Shown in pieces: positions 9,396 through 18,715 of a stretch of DNA of 64,000 nt (position 1 is the first letter of the stretch; each line of letters begins with the position of its first letter). The translations under genes and the position numbers were made by a program. Source of the DNA: Roseiarcus sp963780825. Its GTDB lineage: Bacteria > Pseudomonadota > Alphaproteobacteria > Rhizobiales > Beijerinckiaceae. The notes under the pieces are model-generated. The model made no database searches, had not been told where the DNA came from, and saw only the letters and a list, made by a program, of their open reading frames with translations. Location: assembly GCA_963780825.1 (NCBI GenBank), contig CAWADL010000010.1:1-64000 (forward strand), written 5' to 3'.

Positions 9396-9598
9396 GGGGG
9401 AAAGCTCCGGGAAAGCCGGCCCGGAGGCTGGCGCGGCGGCGCTATATACTGGGCGCGCGGCGCGAAAGCAATGTGTCGCGTCTGGGAGGTCTGGGCGGCG
9501 GTTCCGGCTTGCCTCTAGCGTTCTCAATTTTTTTCCGTTAATGCCTCTTAAAGGCGAAAGCGCCAAAATGCTCGGATGCGGAGTAACGGCGTAAACGA

Positions 9599-10691
9599 AT
9601 GACGAACTGGACCGACGCGATTGACCTGCTCGAGGAGCGCGACAACGGGGCTTTATGTCCCGAGTTGGGCCCGGGAGCCTTGGCGTTTGCGCTGAGCGCA
9701 GCGCTTGGCGTTTGGCTGATCTATCTGCGCCCTATGTCGCATTCCGCTCCGGCGCCCGAACTGGCTGCGAAGACCGAGGCCAACCCGTTCGGCGGGCTCG
9801 CGCCGATCAATCCGCCCGCCGCGCGTGCCCCCGCCGCCAAATCCGGCAATCCGTTTGGCGGCCTGGTCGTCCAAGGGTTTGGCTCGACGACGCATTTCGA
9901 GATCGCGGAACGGGACGTTCCGCTGCCGCCGGTTCCGCCTTCCGATCTGCGTTCGGAAGACGAAGGCGCGCCCTTGCCGCCCCGTCGCCCCGATTTCGCT
10001 CGCGCCGTCGAGCCGCCGCCAGCCGCCGTAGCGCGACTGGAGACGCCGGCGCCGCTGCCGACGCCGAGTCCGGCGGAAGCGCCCAGCGTATTCGGTCGCC
10101 TATTCGGCAGCACCTCGCCGGCCCCTGGCCCGATACCGGCCGCCAAGACCCCGGAACCGAAGCTGGCCTATGCGCCGCCTCCGCCGCCGAGCGCCGGCCT
10201 CAGCCAATACGCGGTCGCCGGACGCGGCGGCGCGACACCCCGAGGCGGCGGGTTCGGCGGCTTCCTGCGCGGCCTCAACTTCGGCAGCAGCGGCAGCAAT
10301 CCGACGTCCCGGTTCGGCGACCGCGTCGCGGTCTACGACATCTCCGCCGCGATGGTTTACCTGCCTGACGGCTCGACGATCGAGGCGCATTCCGGGCTCG
10401 GCGACGCGCGCGACGACCCCTCCAAGGTCAATGAGCGCATGCGCGGCGCCGACGCCGCCGGCGACCTATGCGCTCACGCCGCGCGGCGAACTGTTCCACG
10501 GCGTCGCGGCGCTCCGGCTGACGCCGGTCGACAGCAACGTCTACGGCCGCGCCGGCCTGCTCGCCCACACCTACATGCTCGGGCCGAACGGCGATTCCAA
10601 CGGCTGCGTGTCGTTCCGCGACTACGACGCTTTCCTGCGCGCCTTCCGCAGCGGCCAGATCAGCAAGCTCGTCGTCGTAACGAGGCTCTGA
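9599..10691 (+). CDS. DUF2778 (Tlde1-like) envelope protein (frame break)
   Basis: Has a short cytoplasmic head, one membrane helix (LAFALSAALGVWLIYL, about residues 28-43), a long Pro/Ala-rich linker (residues 50-240), and a C-terminal DUF2778 domain. Catalytic-type residues of this L,D-transpeptidase-like fold are visible: the His in LAHTYMLG and the Cys in SNGCVSFRDYDAF. One frame break near 10446, in a GGCGCC run, separates the domain. Related proteins are common in Hyphomicrobiales and probably act on peptidoglycan. Its stop overlaps the start region of the next methyltransferase gene. Confidence 0.75.
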
Positions 10692-11352
10692 GCGCGGCGG
10701 CTGCTGATCGCGACCGCCGCGCCTTCATCCTCGAAAATACCCGTCTGCTTGCGCCTCCGCTGACGCCGGAAATGTCGCTGGAGCTCGCCGACGAAGCCGT
10801 GCCGCTCTGGCGGAAGACCGAAGACGATCTCGGCCGCATGGGGCTGCCGCCGCCGTTCTGGGCTTTCGCCTGGGCGGGCGGACAGGCGCTGGCGCGCTAC
10901 GTCCTCGATCATCCGGAGCTCGTGCGGGGCAAACGCGTGCTCGATTTCGCCAGCGGCTCCGGGCTGGTCGCCATCGCCGCGGCGAAGGCGGGCGCGGCGC
11001 GCGTCGAGGCCAGCGAAATCGACGAATTCGCGCTGGCCGCGATCGCGATCAACGCGCGAAGCCAATGGGGTCGATATCGTCGTGCGCGCAGGGCGATCTC
11101 GTCGGCCGTGACGAGGGCTGGGACGTGGTGCTCGCCGGCGACGTCTCCTACGAGCGCGACATGGCGGCGCTGGTCACGTCGTGGCTGCAGGCCCTCGCCC
11201 GGCGCGGCGCGCCGTCCTGATCGGCGACCCTGGCCGCAGCTATCTCGCACGCGATCTCCTGGAGCCGATCGCGCACTACAGCCGTGCCGGTGACCCGCGA
11301 CCTCGAGGATTGCGATATCAAGCGGACGGCGGTCTACCGCTTCCGGGCCTAG
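10688..11352 (+). CDS. Class I methyltransferase (ETFB-lysine/nicotinamide N-methyltransferase-like; frame breaks)
   Basis: Conserved segments are MGLPPPFWAFAWAGGQALAR, then motif I VLDFASGSGLVAIAAAKAG, EASEIDEFA, the motif IV-like WDVVLAGDVSYER, and VLIGDPGRSYL near the C-terminus. This matches the family annotated as ETFB lysine methyltransferase or 50S L11-type methylase. Four frame breaks (near 11060, 11092, 11212 and 11284) must be bridged to reach the stop at 11352. No ATG/GTG/TTG fits the start; the frame begins around a CTG overlapping the upstream TGA, so the exact start is uncertain. Target not known. Confidence 0.65.
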
Positions 11353-11357
11353 CTCGC

Positions 11358-11670
11358 TGTAGCCGCGGTCGTTGACCCATAGGCGCTAACATATAGATTG
11401 CCGATTTATTTCAAAGGTTTGATGTCATCCCCGCGAAAGCGGGGATCCAGGGGCTACCACACCTCGTGTGGCCAACACGTTGAAGCGCACGTCGTGTGGC
11501 CCCTGGATCCCCGCTTTCGCGGGGATGACATGCTGACAAGTTATTGAATATTTTAGGACATTTGCTCTAGATTAGCGCATATGGGTCGTTGACCGCGGTG
11601 GTCCGTGTGATCAGGTCTACCTCGGCGAGGCGCGATCTCACGACCACCGCGGTCAACGACCGCGGCTACA
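11358..11670. repeat. REP-type palindromic repeat pair, interrupted by MITE copy 2
   Basis: Begins TGTAGCCGCGGTCGTTGAC and ends with the complement GTCAACGACCGCGGCTACA, with about 77 bp of spacer between the arms once the inserted element is removed. Same family as at 40579 and 44040. Occupies the gap between the methyltransferase gene and dcd. Confidence 0.78.
11377..11584. mobile_element. MITE-like element, copy 2
   Basis: 208 bp with the same inner palindrome as copy 1. The left terminal repeat is CCATAGGCGCTAAC and the right is slightly worn (ATTAGCGCATATGG). It is flanked by perfect 9-bp direct repeats GTCGTTGAC (11368-11376 and 11585-11593). That target is the reverse complement of the one used by copy 1, so the element hit the same site in the REP stem in the opposite orientation. 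Confidence 0.75.
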
Positions 11671-11714
11671 GAAGCGCCCTAGCGGCAGGCGGAAAAGCGG
11701 CTATAGGTCGGCGT

Positions 11715-12835
11715 ATGACCGACGACGCCCGCCCCGCTGGCCTGCTGCCGCGCCCCGCCGTCGCCGCGCTTGTCAGCGCAGGCGCGATCCGCGCCGAACG
11801 CATCATCGAGCCCTCGCAGATCCAGCCCGCGAGCCTCGACTTGCGGCTCGGGCCGGAGGCTTTTCGGCTGCGCGCAAGCTTCCTGCCTGGGCGCAACGCG
11901 ACTGTGCGCGAGCGGCTTGAGAGCTTGTCGCCCGAGCGGATTTCGCTGGTCGGCGAGGGCGCGGTGCTGGAAAAAGGCATCGTCTATATCGCGCCGCTCA
12001 CCGAACGGCTGGCGCTGCCGCCGACGCTAGCAGGCGCTGCGAACCCGAAAAGCTCGACCGGCCGGCTCGACATTTTCACCCGCCTGATCGTCGACCGCGG
12101 CGCAGCTTTCGACGAGGCGCCGGCGGGCTATTCCGGCTCGCTCTGGGTGGAGATTTCGCCGCGCAGCTTTTCGGTCCGGGTGCGCGAGGGATCGCGGCTC
12201 AATCAACTGCGTTTTCGCGAATGCGGTGGCCCGCGCGCGGCGCTTTCGGACGAGGACCTGCGGGTGCGGCATAGTCGGGGCGCCGCTGGTTGATGGAGCG
12301 CTGGAGCTGCGCGACGGGCTGGTTGTACACGTCGGGCTGGCAGGCGCGGAAAACGCGATCGTCGGCTTCCGCGCCATCAAGAACGGCAGCGTGATCGATG
12401 TCGACCGGCCTGGCGCCTACGCGGCGGAGGATTTCTGGGAGCCGATCCGCGCGCGCGAGTCCGGCGCGGCTCATCCTCGATCCGGACGAGTTCTATATTC
12501 TCGCCAGCCGCGAGAAGATGCACATTCCCGCCGATCTCGCCGCCGAAATGGCGGCGATCGATCCGGCGCTCGGCGAGTTCCGCGTGCACTACGCCGGGTT
12601 CTTCGATCCCGGTTTGGTTGGACGGCCTCGCGGCGCGCCGGGGGCGCGCGCGGTGCTGGAGGTGCGCGGCCGCGATGTGCCGTTCCTGCTGGAGGACGGC
12701 CAGCCGATCGGGCGCCTGGTGTTCGAGCCGTTGTCATCTGCCTCGGATGCGCTCTACGGGGCGGTTGGAGGCTCCAACTATCAGGGGCAGGGGCTGAAAC
12801 TGTCGAAGCATTTCAGGCCGTGGCGCGAAGCGTGA
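11715..12835 (+). CDS. dcd: 2'-deoxycytidine 5'-triphosphate deaminase, two-domain form (frame breaks)
   Basis: Deaminates dCTP in the route to dUTP/dTTP. The long, duplicated form of about 370 aa is typical of Hyphomicrobiales. N-terminal half: QIQPASLDLRLGPEAFRL, NPKSSTGRLDIFTRLIVD and GYSGSLWVEISPRSF; C-terminal half: DPDEFYILASREKMHIP, FRVHYAGFFDPG, and VPFLLEDGQPIGRLVFEPL. Breaks near 12279 and 12463 and a compensating pair near 12613/12643 must be bridged. ATG at 11715; the upstream 45 bp are the end of the repeat element. Confidence 0.82.
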
Positions 12836-12836
12836 A

Positions 12837-12924
12837 ACCCTTGTGTCCTTTGTGCCTCCTTCGTGCCTTGGTGGTGAAAAGGGTTAAACACCAAGGCACA
12901 AAGGAGACACAAAGATCACAAAGA
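12837..12924. repeat. 88-bp palindromic repeat (CACAAAGGA family)
   Basis: The left arm reads CCTTTGTGCCTCCTTCGTGC and the right arm ACCAAGGCACAAAGGAGACA; the two pair around GGTGGTGAAAAGGGTTAAAC. AT-richer than its surroundings. Non-coding and lying just before the YbaK-type gene. Only one copy seen in this window. Confidence 0.6.
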
Positions 12925-12935
12925 TAGACCTGCTC

Positions 12936-13415
12936 ATGAAACCCGCCACCGCCCCCTCCGCCCTGAAGGTCCAAGCCGTACTCGGCGACGCCTACGAAGT
13001 CCTGGAGTTCGACGCCGGCACGCGCACCGCCGCCGACGCCGCGGCGGCGATTGGCTGCACGGTCGCGGAAATCGCCAAATCGCTGGTGTTCCGCGCCAAA
13101 CAGAGCGGCCGCCCCGTCCTCGTCGTCGCTTCCGGCGACAATCGCGTCGACGAGAAGAAAGTCGCCGCCCTCATCGGCGAGAAAATCTCTCGCGCCGACG
13201 CTGATTTCGTTCGCGAGATGACCGGCTTTGCGATCGGCGGCGTGCCGCCGGTTGGTCACGCGACCGCGCCGATCACGCTGATCGACGAAGACCTCATGAA
13301 ATTCGCCACGATCTGGGCCGCGGCCGGCACGCCCAACGCGGTGTTTCAACTAAAGCCGGCCGCGCTGGCCGAGTTGACCGGCGGCCGCCTCGCCGACGTC
13401 GCGGCGCGTTCATGA
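12936..13415 (+). CDS. YbaK/EbsC-type aminoacyl-tRNA deacylase
   Basis: 159 aa single-domain protein of the Cys-tRNA(Pro)/misacylated-tRNA deacylase superfamily. Family landmarks: EIAKSLVFRA, the catalytic-site Lys region (VDEKKVAALIGEK), and the signature GFAIGGVPPVGH. Trans-editing of mischarged tRNA is the family role; the specific substrate cannot be assigned. Its 3' end overlaps by 6 bp with the convergent ABC permease gene. Confidence 0.85.
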   Translation: MKPATAPSALKVQAVLGDAYEVLEFDAGTRTAADAAAAIGCTVAEIAKSLVFRAKQSGRPVLVVASGDNRVDEKKVAALIGEKISRADADFVREMTGFAIGGVPPVGHATAPITLIDEDLMKFATIWAAAGTPNAVFQLKPAALAELTGGRLADVAARS

Positions 13416-14165
13416 GGCTCGCCAGCGCAGCGCCCGCGCCTCGATCATCGTCAGCGCCGAATTGGCGACGAGCCCGATCAAGCCGAGCAGCATGACGCCC
13501 GCGAAAATATCCGGGCTGCGGTAGGCGCGCGCGGCGACCAGCTCCCATTGGCCGAGCCCGTCGATACCCCCAATCATCTCACAAACAACCGCCAGGATCA
13601 GCGCCACGGTCAGGCCGAGCCGTAGGCCCGCGAGAATGTCGGGCAGCGCCGAGGGCAGGCCGATCTTCCAGATGACCGAGAGGCGCGACATGTGCAAAGC
13701 GCGCGCGACCTCGACGAGCCGCGGCTCGACATGCGCGAAGCCGTGCACGGTCGAGAGCAGCATCGGCCAGATCGAGCCGAAAGCGATGACGCCGATCGCC
13801 ATCGCCGGCGTCAGCCCGAAGATCGCGATCGCCACGGGGATCACGGCGGAGGCCGGCAGCGGGCGCAGGAATTCGAGCGTCGGCCCGACATAGACGCGCG
13901 CCCGCGCCGAGGAGCCGATCAGCGCGCCGAGCGCGACGCCGGCGAGCGAGGCGACGACCCAGCCAATCGCCATATGCGTCAGCGTGCCCTCGAGCTTCTT
14001 CAGCAGATCGCCGCGCGAGAATCCGGCGATCAGCGCGTTCCAGGCGCGCGCGGGCGACGGCAGAAACAGCGGCGGGATCAGATTGAGCGCCGCGATTTCG
14101 GCCCAGACCGCGATCGCCGCGGCGAGTACAACGAGGCTGCCGAGCCGCCAGGCGAGCGTCTTCAT
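13410..14165 (-). CDS. ABC transporter permease, SsuC/TauC-like (second permease)
   Basis: About 251 aa with six predicted membrane helices and the BPD EAA-loop segment (VARALHMSRLSVIWKIGLPS, ALPDILAGLRLG). Belongs to the nitrate/sulfonate/taurine-type importer with the genes upstream. Its ATG at 14165 overlaps the stop of the first permease (ATGA). Intact frame, last gene of the five-gene minus-strand operon. Confidence 0.85.
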   Translation of the reverse strand: MKTLAWRLGSLVVLAAAIAVWAEIAALNLIPPLFLPSPARAWNALIAGFSRGDLLKKLEGTLTHMAIGWVVASLAGVALGALIGSSARARVYVGPTLEFLRPLPASAVIPVAIAIFGLTPAMAIGVIAFGSIWPMLLSTVHGFAHVEPRLVEVARALHMSRLSVIWKIGLPSALPDILAGLRLGLTVALILAVVCEMIGGIDGLGQWELVAARAYRSPDIFAGVMLLGLIGLVANSALTMIEARALRWRAS

Positions 14166-14918
14166 GTCGCGGCCTGTCCCGCAAACAACCGCGCTTGCAG
14201 CGAACAGCAAGCTTGATTGAGCGCGAAGCCGACGATCGCCGACCCAGACGAGGAAGGCGAGCGTGAGGTCAGGCCGCAGCGCCTGCCCCGCGGTCATCAG
14301 CGCGGCGCCGAGGCCCTGCGGGTTGACGACGATCTCGACAGTCACTGCGACAATCAGCGCGACGCCCGCCGCGAGGCGGAAGGCGACGAAGATGCGCGGA
14401 AGCGCAGCCGGGATCACGATCTTAGAGACCGTCGCCACGGCGCCAGCCGCAAGCGCGCGCGCGACTTCCAACAACCGCGGCTCGACGCCCGCGACCGCCG
14501 CGCGGGAAAAGATCAGCATCGGCCAGATCGAGGCGAAGGCGACGATGGCGATCTCCAGCCGATAGCCGAAGCCAAGCGCGACCAGCGCTACAGGGATCAC
14601 GGCGACCGAAGGGATTGGCCGCAATAGCTCGATGGGATTTCCGGCAGCCGGTCGAGCACGCGCGACAAGCCCAGCGCCAGACCCACCGCCAGGCCGATGA
14701 GGCGCCGATGGCGAGGCCCGCGAAGGCGGCGATCAGCGTGTCGCGCGTCGCCGTCAACAGCGAGCCGTCGCCGAGCGCCTCGGCGAAGGCGGTGGCGATC
14801 GGCTCGGCGGCGCGATGGCGTCGCTGTCGCCATGCGCGCGCGCGCCGATTTCGGCGAGCGCGATCAGGAGAATGGGTAGCAGAAGACCTTTCATGTGCAG
14901 GACGAGGCACGACGCCAT
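14162..14918 (-). CDS. ABC transporter permease, SsuC/TauC-like (first permease; frame breaks)
   Basis: Paralogue of the following permease: membrane helices, LRPIPSVAVIPVALVALGFG and EAA-loop EVARALAAGAVATVSKIVIP. Four breaks (near 14239, 14634, 14702 and 14808) split it over the three frames; three of these look like missing bases. ATG 14918 is chosen over 14894 because AGGGAGG lies 6 nt upstream. The presence of two permeases suggests a heterodimeric membrane channel. Confidence 0.8.
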
Positions 14919-14926
14919 GCGGTCCT

Positions 14927-15051
14927 CCCTCCGCCCTTGTGGGGGAGGGTCGGGGTGTGCGGGCAGCCGCAGCCGCCGCGCCCGATTGTTGGTTGACATC
15001 CAAGTCGAACCGCCCCCTCTCCCTAACCCTCCCCCACAAGGGGCAGAGGGA
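14927..15051. repeat. Palindromic repeat, CCTTGTGGGGGAGGG family
   Basis: Left arm CGCCCTTGTGGGGGAGGGT and right arm AACCCTCCCCCACAAGGGGC pair over about 75 bp of spacer. A second member lies at 39418-39523. It separates the ABC ATPase from the first permease gene within one operon, and its edge contributes the AGGGAGG ribosome site of that permease. Confidence 0.75.
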
Positions 15052-15058
15052 GACCGCC

Positions 15059-15860
15059 TCAATTCTGATATCTCGCCGGGTGATCAACCGATGCCTGCTC
15101 GACGCCGTGGATGAAATCGTAGAGCTTTCTCCGCAGCGCCAGAAATTCCGGGCTCTCCCGCGTCGACACCTGATCGCGCGGGCGCGGCAGATCGACCTTC
15201 AGCTCGATACCGATCCGGCCGGGATGCGGCGCCAGCCCAATGACGCGATCGCCCAGGTAGATCGCCTCCTCAAGATCATGCGTGACAAACAAGATCGTCG
15301 CGCCGGTCGCGCGCGCGATCTCCAGCATCTGATCCTGCAGCGCCTGCCGCGTCATCGCGTCGAGCGCGCCGAACGGCTCGTCCATCATCAGCGCGGCCGG
15401 TTCCTGCGCCAGACAGCGCGCGATTTGCAGACGCTGCTGCATGCCGCCCGACATCTGCGTCGGGATATTTGCTTTGCTGGCCGGACAAGCCGACGCGCTG
15501 CAACAATGCGGCGATCCGCGCGGGCCGCTCGCCGCGCGGAACACGCGAGCGCTTCGAGCGCCAGCGAAACGTTGCCTTCCGCCGTGCGCCAGGGCAGCAG
15601 CGCCTTGGCGTAATCCTGAAACACGACGGCGACGTCGCGGCGCGGTCCCTTGATGGACGCGCCGGCGAATCGCGCCTCGCCGCTGGTCGGCTCAATCAGC
15701 CCAGCCGCGACCCGAAGCGCCGTGGTCTTCCCGCAACCGCTAGGGCCGACCAGACAAAGAATTTCGCCGCGCGCGATTTCGAAAGCTCAGACCGCCGAGC
15801 ACGAGCTGGCGGCCGAAGGTGAGCGCCACATCGCGGAATTCGATGAGCGGCGCCGCTCAA
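15059..15860 (-). CDS. ABC transporter ATP-binding protein, SsuB/TauB-like (frame breaks)
   Basis: ATPase of the importer. Reassembled order: FRDVALTFGRQLVLGGLSF, Walker A GPSGCGKTT, VVFQDYAKALLPWRT, signature MSGGMQQRLQIARCLAQ, Walker B ALMMDEPFGALDAMTR, H-loop ILFVTHDLEEAIYLGDRV. Breaks near 15853, 15782, 15546 and 15461 need bridging. TTG start at 15860 overlaps the regulator's TGA (TTGA). The LPRPRDQ tail near the C-terminus is usual for SsuB-type proteins. Confidence 0.83.
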
Positions 15861-16530
15861 GAACGGCGCTCCGGCGCGGGATAAACGAGGGTCAAGCGTC
15901 GAAGCGATATGCTCGCTGAGCGCCTCCGCCGCCTCGTTTGAGCGAGCGATGATCAGTTCCGCCAGTTGCTCATGATTGGCGAGAAAATCATCGGCTCGCT
16001 GAAACGAAGCCATCATCAGCCGCCGATAGCGATAGGACTCATCGTAAAGCTGCGATTGCGCGGCGATCAGACGCGGCGAGCCGCAGGCCGCGATCAGCGC
16101 GGCGTGAAACCCCTTGTGCAGCGTATCGAACGGCGCGTCGCCTTCGCGGAACCCGCGCGGGTCGTCGGCCACGCAGCGCTTCAGTTTGTGCAGCGCGCCG
16201 AGAATCTCGGCCTCCCATGCCGCGTCGCCCCGCGCCATCGCCAGCCGCAGCGCCTCGCGCTCGATCACCTGCCGGATCAGCACGATGTCGGCGAGATCGG
16301 CGCGCGAGATCGGCGTCACGCGAAAGCCGCGGTTGCCGATCGCGTTGACCAGCCCGCGCGCGGCAAGCCGCGACAGCGCCTCGCGCAACGGCGTCGCGCC
16401 GACGCCATAACGCGCGGCGGTCTCGGCGATGCCGAGCCGAGCGGCCGGGCGCGAGGCGGCCGGTGAGAATGTCGGCCTCGATCGCCTGCGCCGCGCGCGC
16501 GCTCAGCGTCGCGGCGTCGGCGTGCGTCAC
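15857..16530 (-). CDS. GntR-family transcriptional regulator, FCD domain (frame breaks)
   Basis: N-terminal winged helix (AAQAIEADILTGRLAPG, then the recognition region TPLREALSRLAARGLVNAI) and an all-helical C-terminal FCD ligand domain (IVLIRQVIEREALRLAMARG, HKGFHAALIAACGS, HEQLAELIIARSNEAAE). FCD regulators normally sense organic acids or sugars and repress nearby transport and catabolic genes. It is placed inside the ABC operon, with GTG overlapping the binding-protein stop (GTGA). Breaks near 16444 and 15890. Likely autoregulates through the 17453-17543 intergenic region. Confidence 0.83.
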
Positions 16531-17452
16531 GGCAAAACCAGCTTGCTCGTCTCGACCTCGCGATTGCAGCATGCCCTGCTGTTTCATCACCTCGACCCAC
16601 CATTTGAAATCGTCGGGCTTCAGCTCGGGCTTGGAGTGGTTGGGCGGCGTCTTCTTGACGAGATCAATCGCCATTTTGGTGAACCGGGCTTGCGCCTCCC
16701 AGGCCTTGTCGTGATCGGTGTTGACGATCGTCGCCGCCTCCGCGATCGCTTCGCGGAACGCCTTCACCGCGTCTGGATTTTTTTGCGCCCAATCGCGCGT
16801 CGTCACATATTCGATGATGGGATCGACGCGTTTGAGGTCTGCGGCGTAGTGCGCGGCGACGCTGCCATTTCCTGCCCCGACGATGCGCGAGACGAACGGC
16901 TCGGCGGTCAGCACGGCGTCAACCGCGCCGGATTTCAGCGCATCGTTCTGCGTCGGAAACGTCACTTCGACATAATTGACTTTCGCGGGATCGACTCCGG
17001 CGTCGCTGAGCCATTTGCGGAACAGCACGTGCAGGAATGCGCCGATGCCGGGCACGCCGACCTTCTTGCCGATGAAATCGGCGGGCTTGGCCATTGTCAG
17101 ACCGGTCTTCTGCACGACGGCGATGGTCTCGGCCTCAACCGAGTCCATGGCCGACGCCCCGGCGACAGCCACCAGATCGAGGCCGCCGTCGACGGCTTGC
17201 AGAAACACCGGCGAGGTCGGGCCGCCGAAGTCGATCGAGCCAGAAGCGATCGCCGGCGGAATGTTGGTATTGATGCCGATCAGCGTCATCTCGGCGTCAA
17301 TGCCGTGTTTGGCGAACACGCCGTTATAGGTCGCGACCATCGCCGAGGCGCAGTCGGAGGTCGCGGTGCAGGCGATCTTGATTTTGATCGGGCTCGGCCA
17401 GAGCCGGACCGGCGAACAGGGCGATAGCCATACAGGCGCGGGCTAGTTTCAC
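16527..17452 (-). CDS. ABC transporter substrate-binding protein, NMT1/SsuA-like (frame breaks)
   Basis: Periplasmic receptor with a Sec signal peptide (ACMAIALFAGPALAE). The body contains ATYNGVFAKHGIDAEMTLIG, IASGSIDFGGPTSPVFLQ, FIGKKVGVPGIGAFLHVLF and NDALKSGAVDAVLTAEPFV, typical of the nitrate/sulfonate/pyrimidine-precursor family. GTG 17452 follows a GGAGGAA site. Breaks near 17390 and 16561. First gene of the operon SBP-GntR-ATPase-permease-permease. The ligand is not predictable; the linked FAH hydrolase and cyclase favour a small organic acid or heterocycle. Confidence 0.83.
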
Positions 17453-17543
17453 GAGCGTTCCTCCGCAGCTGCATCACGGCAGCTTGATTATCGACAAAAA
17501 ATAGGATCGTATATAATCCTGGGGAATGCAAGGGAGGAGCGCC
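17453..17543. promoter_or_regulatory. Divergent promoter region with candidate GntR operator
   Basis: 91 bp separate the ABC operon from the FAH gene. AGGAT-8-ATCCT (17503-17520) is an inverted repeat that overlaps TATAAT (17512-17517), a possible -10 for the FAH gene, with TCGACA 15 bp upstream as a weak -35. This is the natural binding place for the linked GntR/FCD protein. Operator and promoter calls are by eye only. Confidence 0.45.
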
Positions 17544-18515
17544 ATGAAATTTGCGACCTATCACGCCGAGGGCGCCCCGCGGGTCGGCCTCGTCGACGTC
17601 GACCAAGGCCGCGTCCTCGATCTCGCCGCGGCAGCTTCCGGCGTTGGTTGGAGCCCTGCGCCGTTTGCCTCGATGCTGACCCTGATCGAGGCCGACGATA
17701 TGGGGCTCGAACTCGCCAGCGAGCTTGCGGAGGGCGGGAAACACTGGGCGCCGCTCGCCTCTGTTCAACTGCTCGCGCCTTTGCCCGAGCCGCGGCAGAT
17801 CCGCGACGCGATGTCGTTCGAGACGCATATCCGACAATCCGCGCGCGGCGGGCGGGCGCTGGATGCGCGGGCCAAGGGCGGCGAGGCGGCGTTTCGCGAA
17901 GCGCTGGCCGTTCCGCTGGAGCCGCTCGCCGAGGTCTATCGGCAGATGCCGATCTACTATCTCACCAACCGGCTCATCGTCGCCGGCCCCGAGGCGACGG
18001 TGCGCTGGCCGCGCTACAGCAAAGTTTGGGACTATGAGCTCGAAATCGCCATCGTCACGCGCCGCACACGCGCCAATATCCCCGATGGGGAGGCCGGCGA
18101 CCACATCTTCGGCTACACGATTTTCAACGATTTCTCCGCGCGCGACCGCCAGCGGGTCGAGATGGCCGGGCGGCTCGGTCCCGCCAAAGGCAAGAGTTTT
18201 GACGGCGCCAACGTTCTCGGGCCGTGGATCGTCACGCCGGACGAGCTTGGCGATCCGCAGACGCTAAATGTGGAGGTGCGCGTCAACGGCGAGACGCGCG
18301 CGAAGGGAACGACCGCAAATATGCTGTTCAGCTTCCCGCAAATCCTGACCTACGCGTCACAGGACGAGACGATTCACGCCGGCGAAGTGTTCGGCTCAGG
18401 CACGGTCGGCAATTGTTGCGGACTTGAGATTGGGCGCTTTCTCGAAAGCGGTGACGTGATTGAACTGCATGTTGACCGCATTGGGGTGCTGCGCAATCGC
18501 GTGGTGGCCCAGTAA
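17544..18515 (+). CDS. Fumarylacetoacetate hydrolase (FAH) family protein
   Basis: 323 aa. C-terminal FAH domain with the metal-site segments VWDYELEIAIVTRR, IFGYTIFNDFSARD and GKSFDGANVLGPWIVTPDEL, plus GSGTVGNCCGLEIGRFLESG near the end. Family members hydrolyse C-C bonds of acylpyruvates or decarboxylate/hydrate oxo-acids with Mg2+ or Mn2+. ATG 17544 is chosen because GGGAGGAG lies 6 nt upstream. Divergent from the ABC/GntR operon and followed by the cyclase gene, so probably one catabolic unit. Substrate unknown. Confidence 0.85.
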   Translation: MKFATYHAEGAPRVGLVDVDQGRVLDLAAAASGVGWSPAPFASMLTLIEADDMGLELASELAEGGKHWAPLASVQLLAPLPEPRQIRDAMSFETHIRQSARGGRALDARAKGGEAAFREALAVPLEPLAEVYRQMPIYYLTNRLIVAGPEATVRWPRYSKVWDYELEIAIVTRRTRANIPDGEAGDHIFGYTIFNDFSARDRQRVEMAGRLGPAKGKSFDGANVLGPWIVTPDELGDPQTLNVEVRVNGETRAKGTTANMLFSFPQILTYASQDETIHAGEVFGSGTVGNCCGLEIGRFLESGDVIELHVDRIGVLRNRVVAQ

Positions 18516-18543
18516 CGCCGAAGCTGTCATCCCGCCGAAAGCT

Positions 18544-18675
18544 GTTGCCGATTAACTCGAAACGTTTGTGTCATCCCCGCGAAAGCGGGGATCCAGGGGC
18601 CACCGCCCGTCATGTGGCCAACACGTTGAAGCGCACGTCGTGTAGCCCTGGATCCCCGCATTCGCGGGGATGACA
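18544..18675. repeat. Diverged copy of the MITE inner palindrome
   Basis: Contains GTCATCCCCGCGAAAGCGGG and its complementary arm with the middle ACACGTTGAAGCGCACGTCG shared with the three MITE copies, but lacks the CCATAGGCGCTAAC ends and target duplications. Lies between the FAH and cyclase genes. Confidence 0.65.
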
Positions 18676-18715
18676 AGCCACCCATTTAGTAGCTAGCCAC
18701 ATTGGAGGAAACCTT

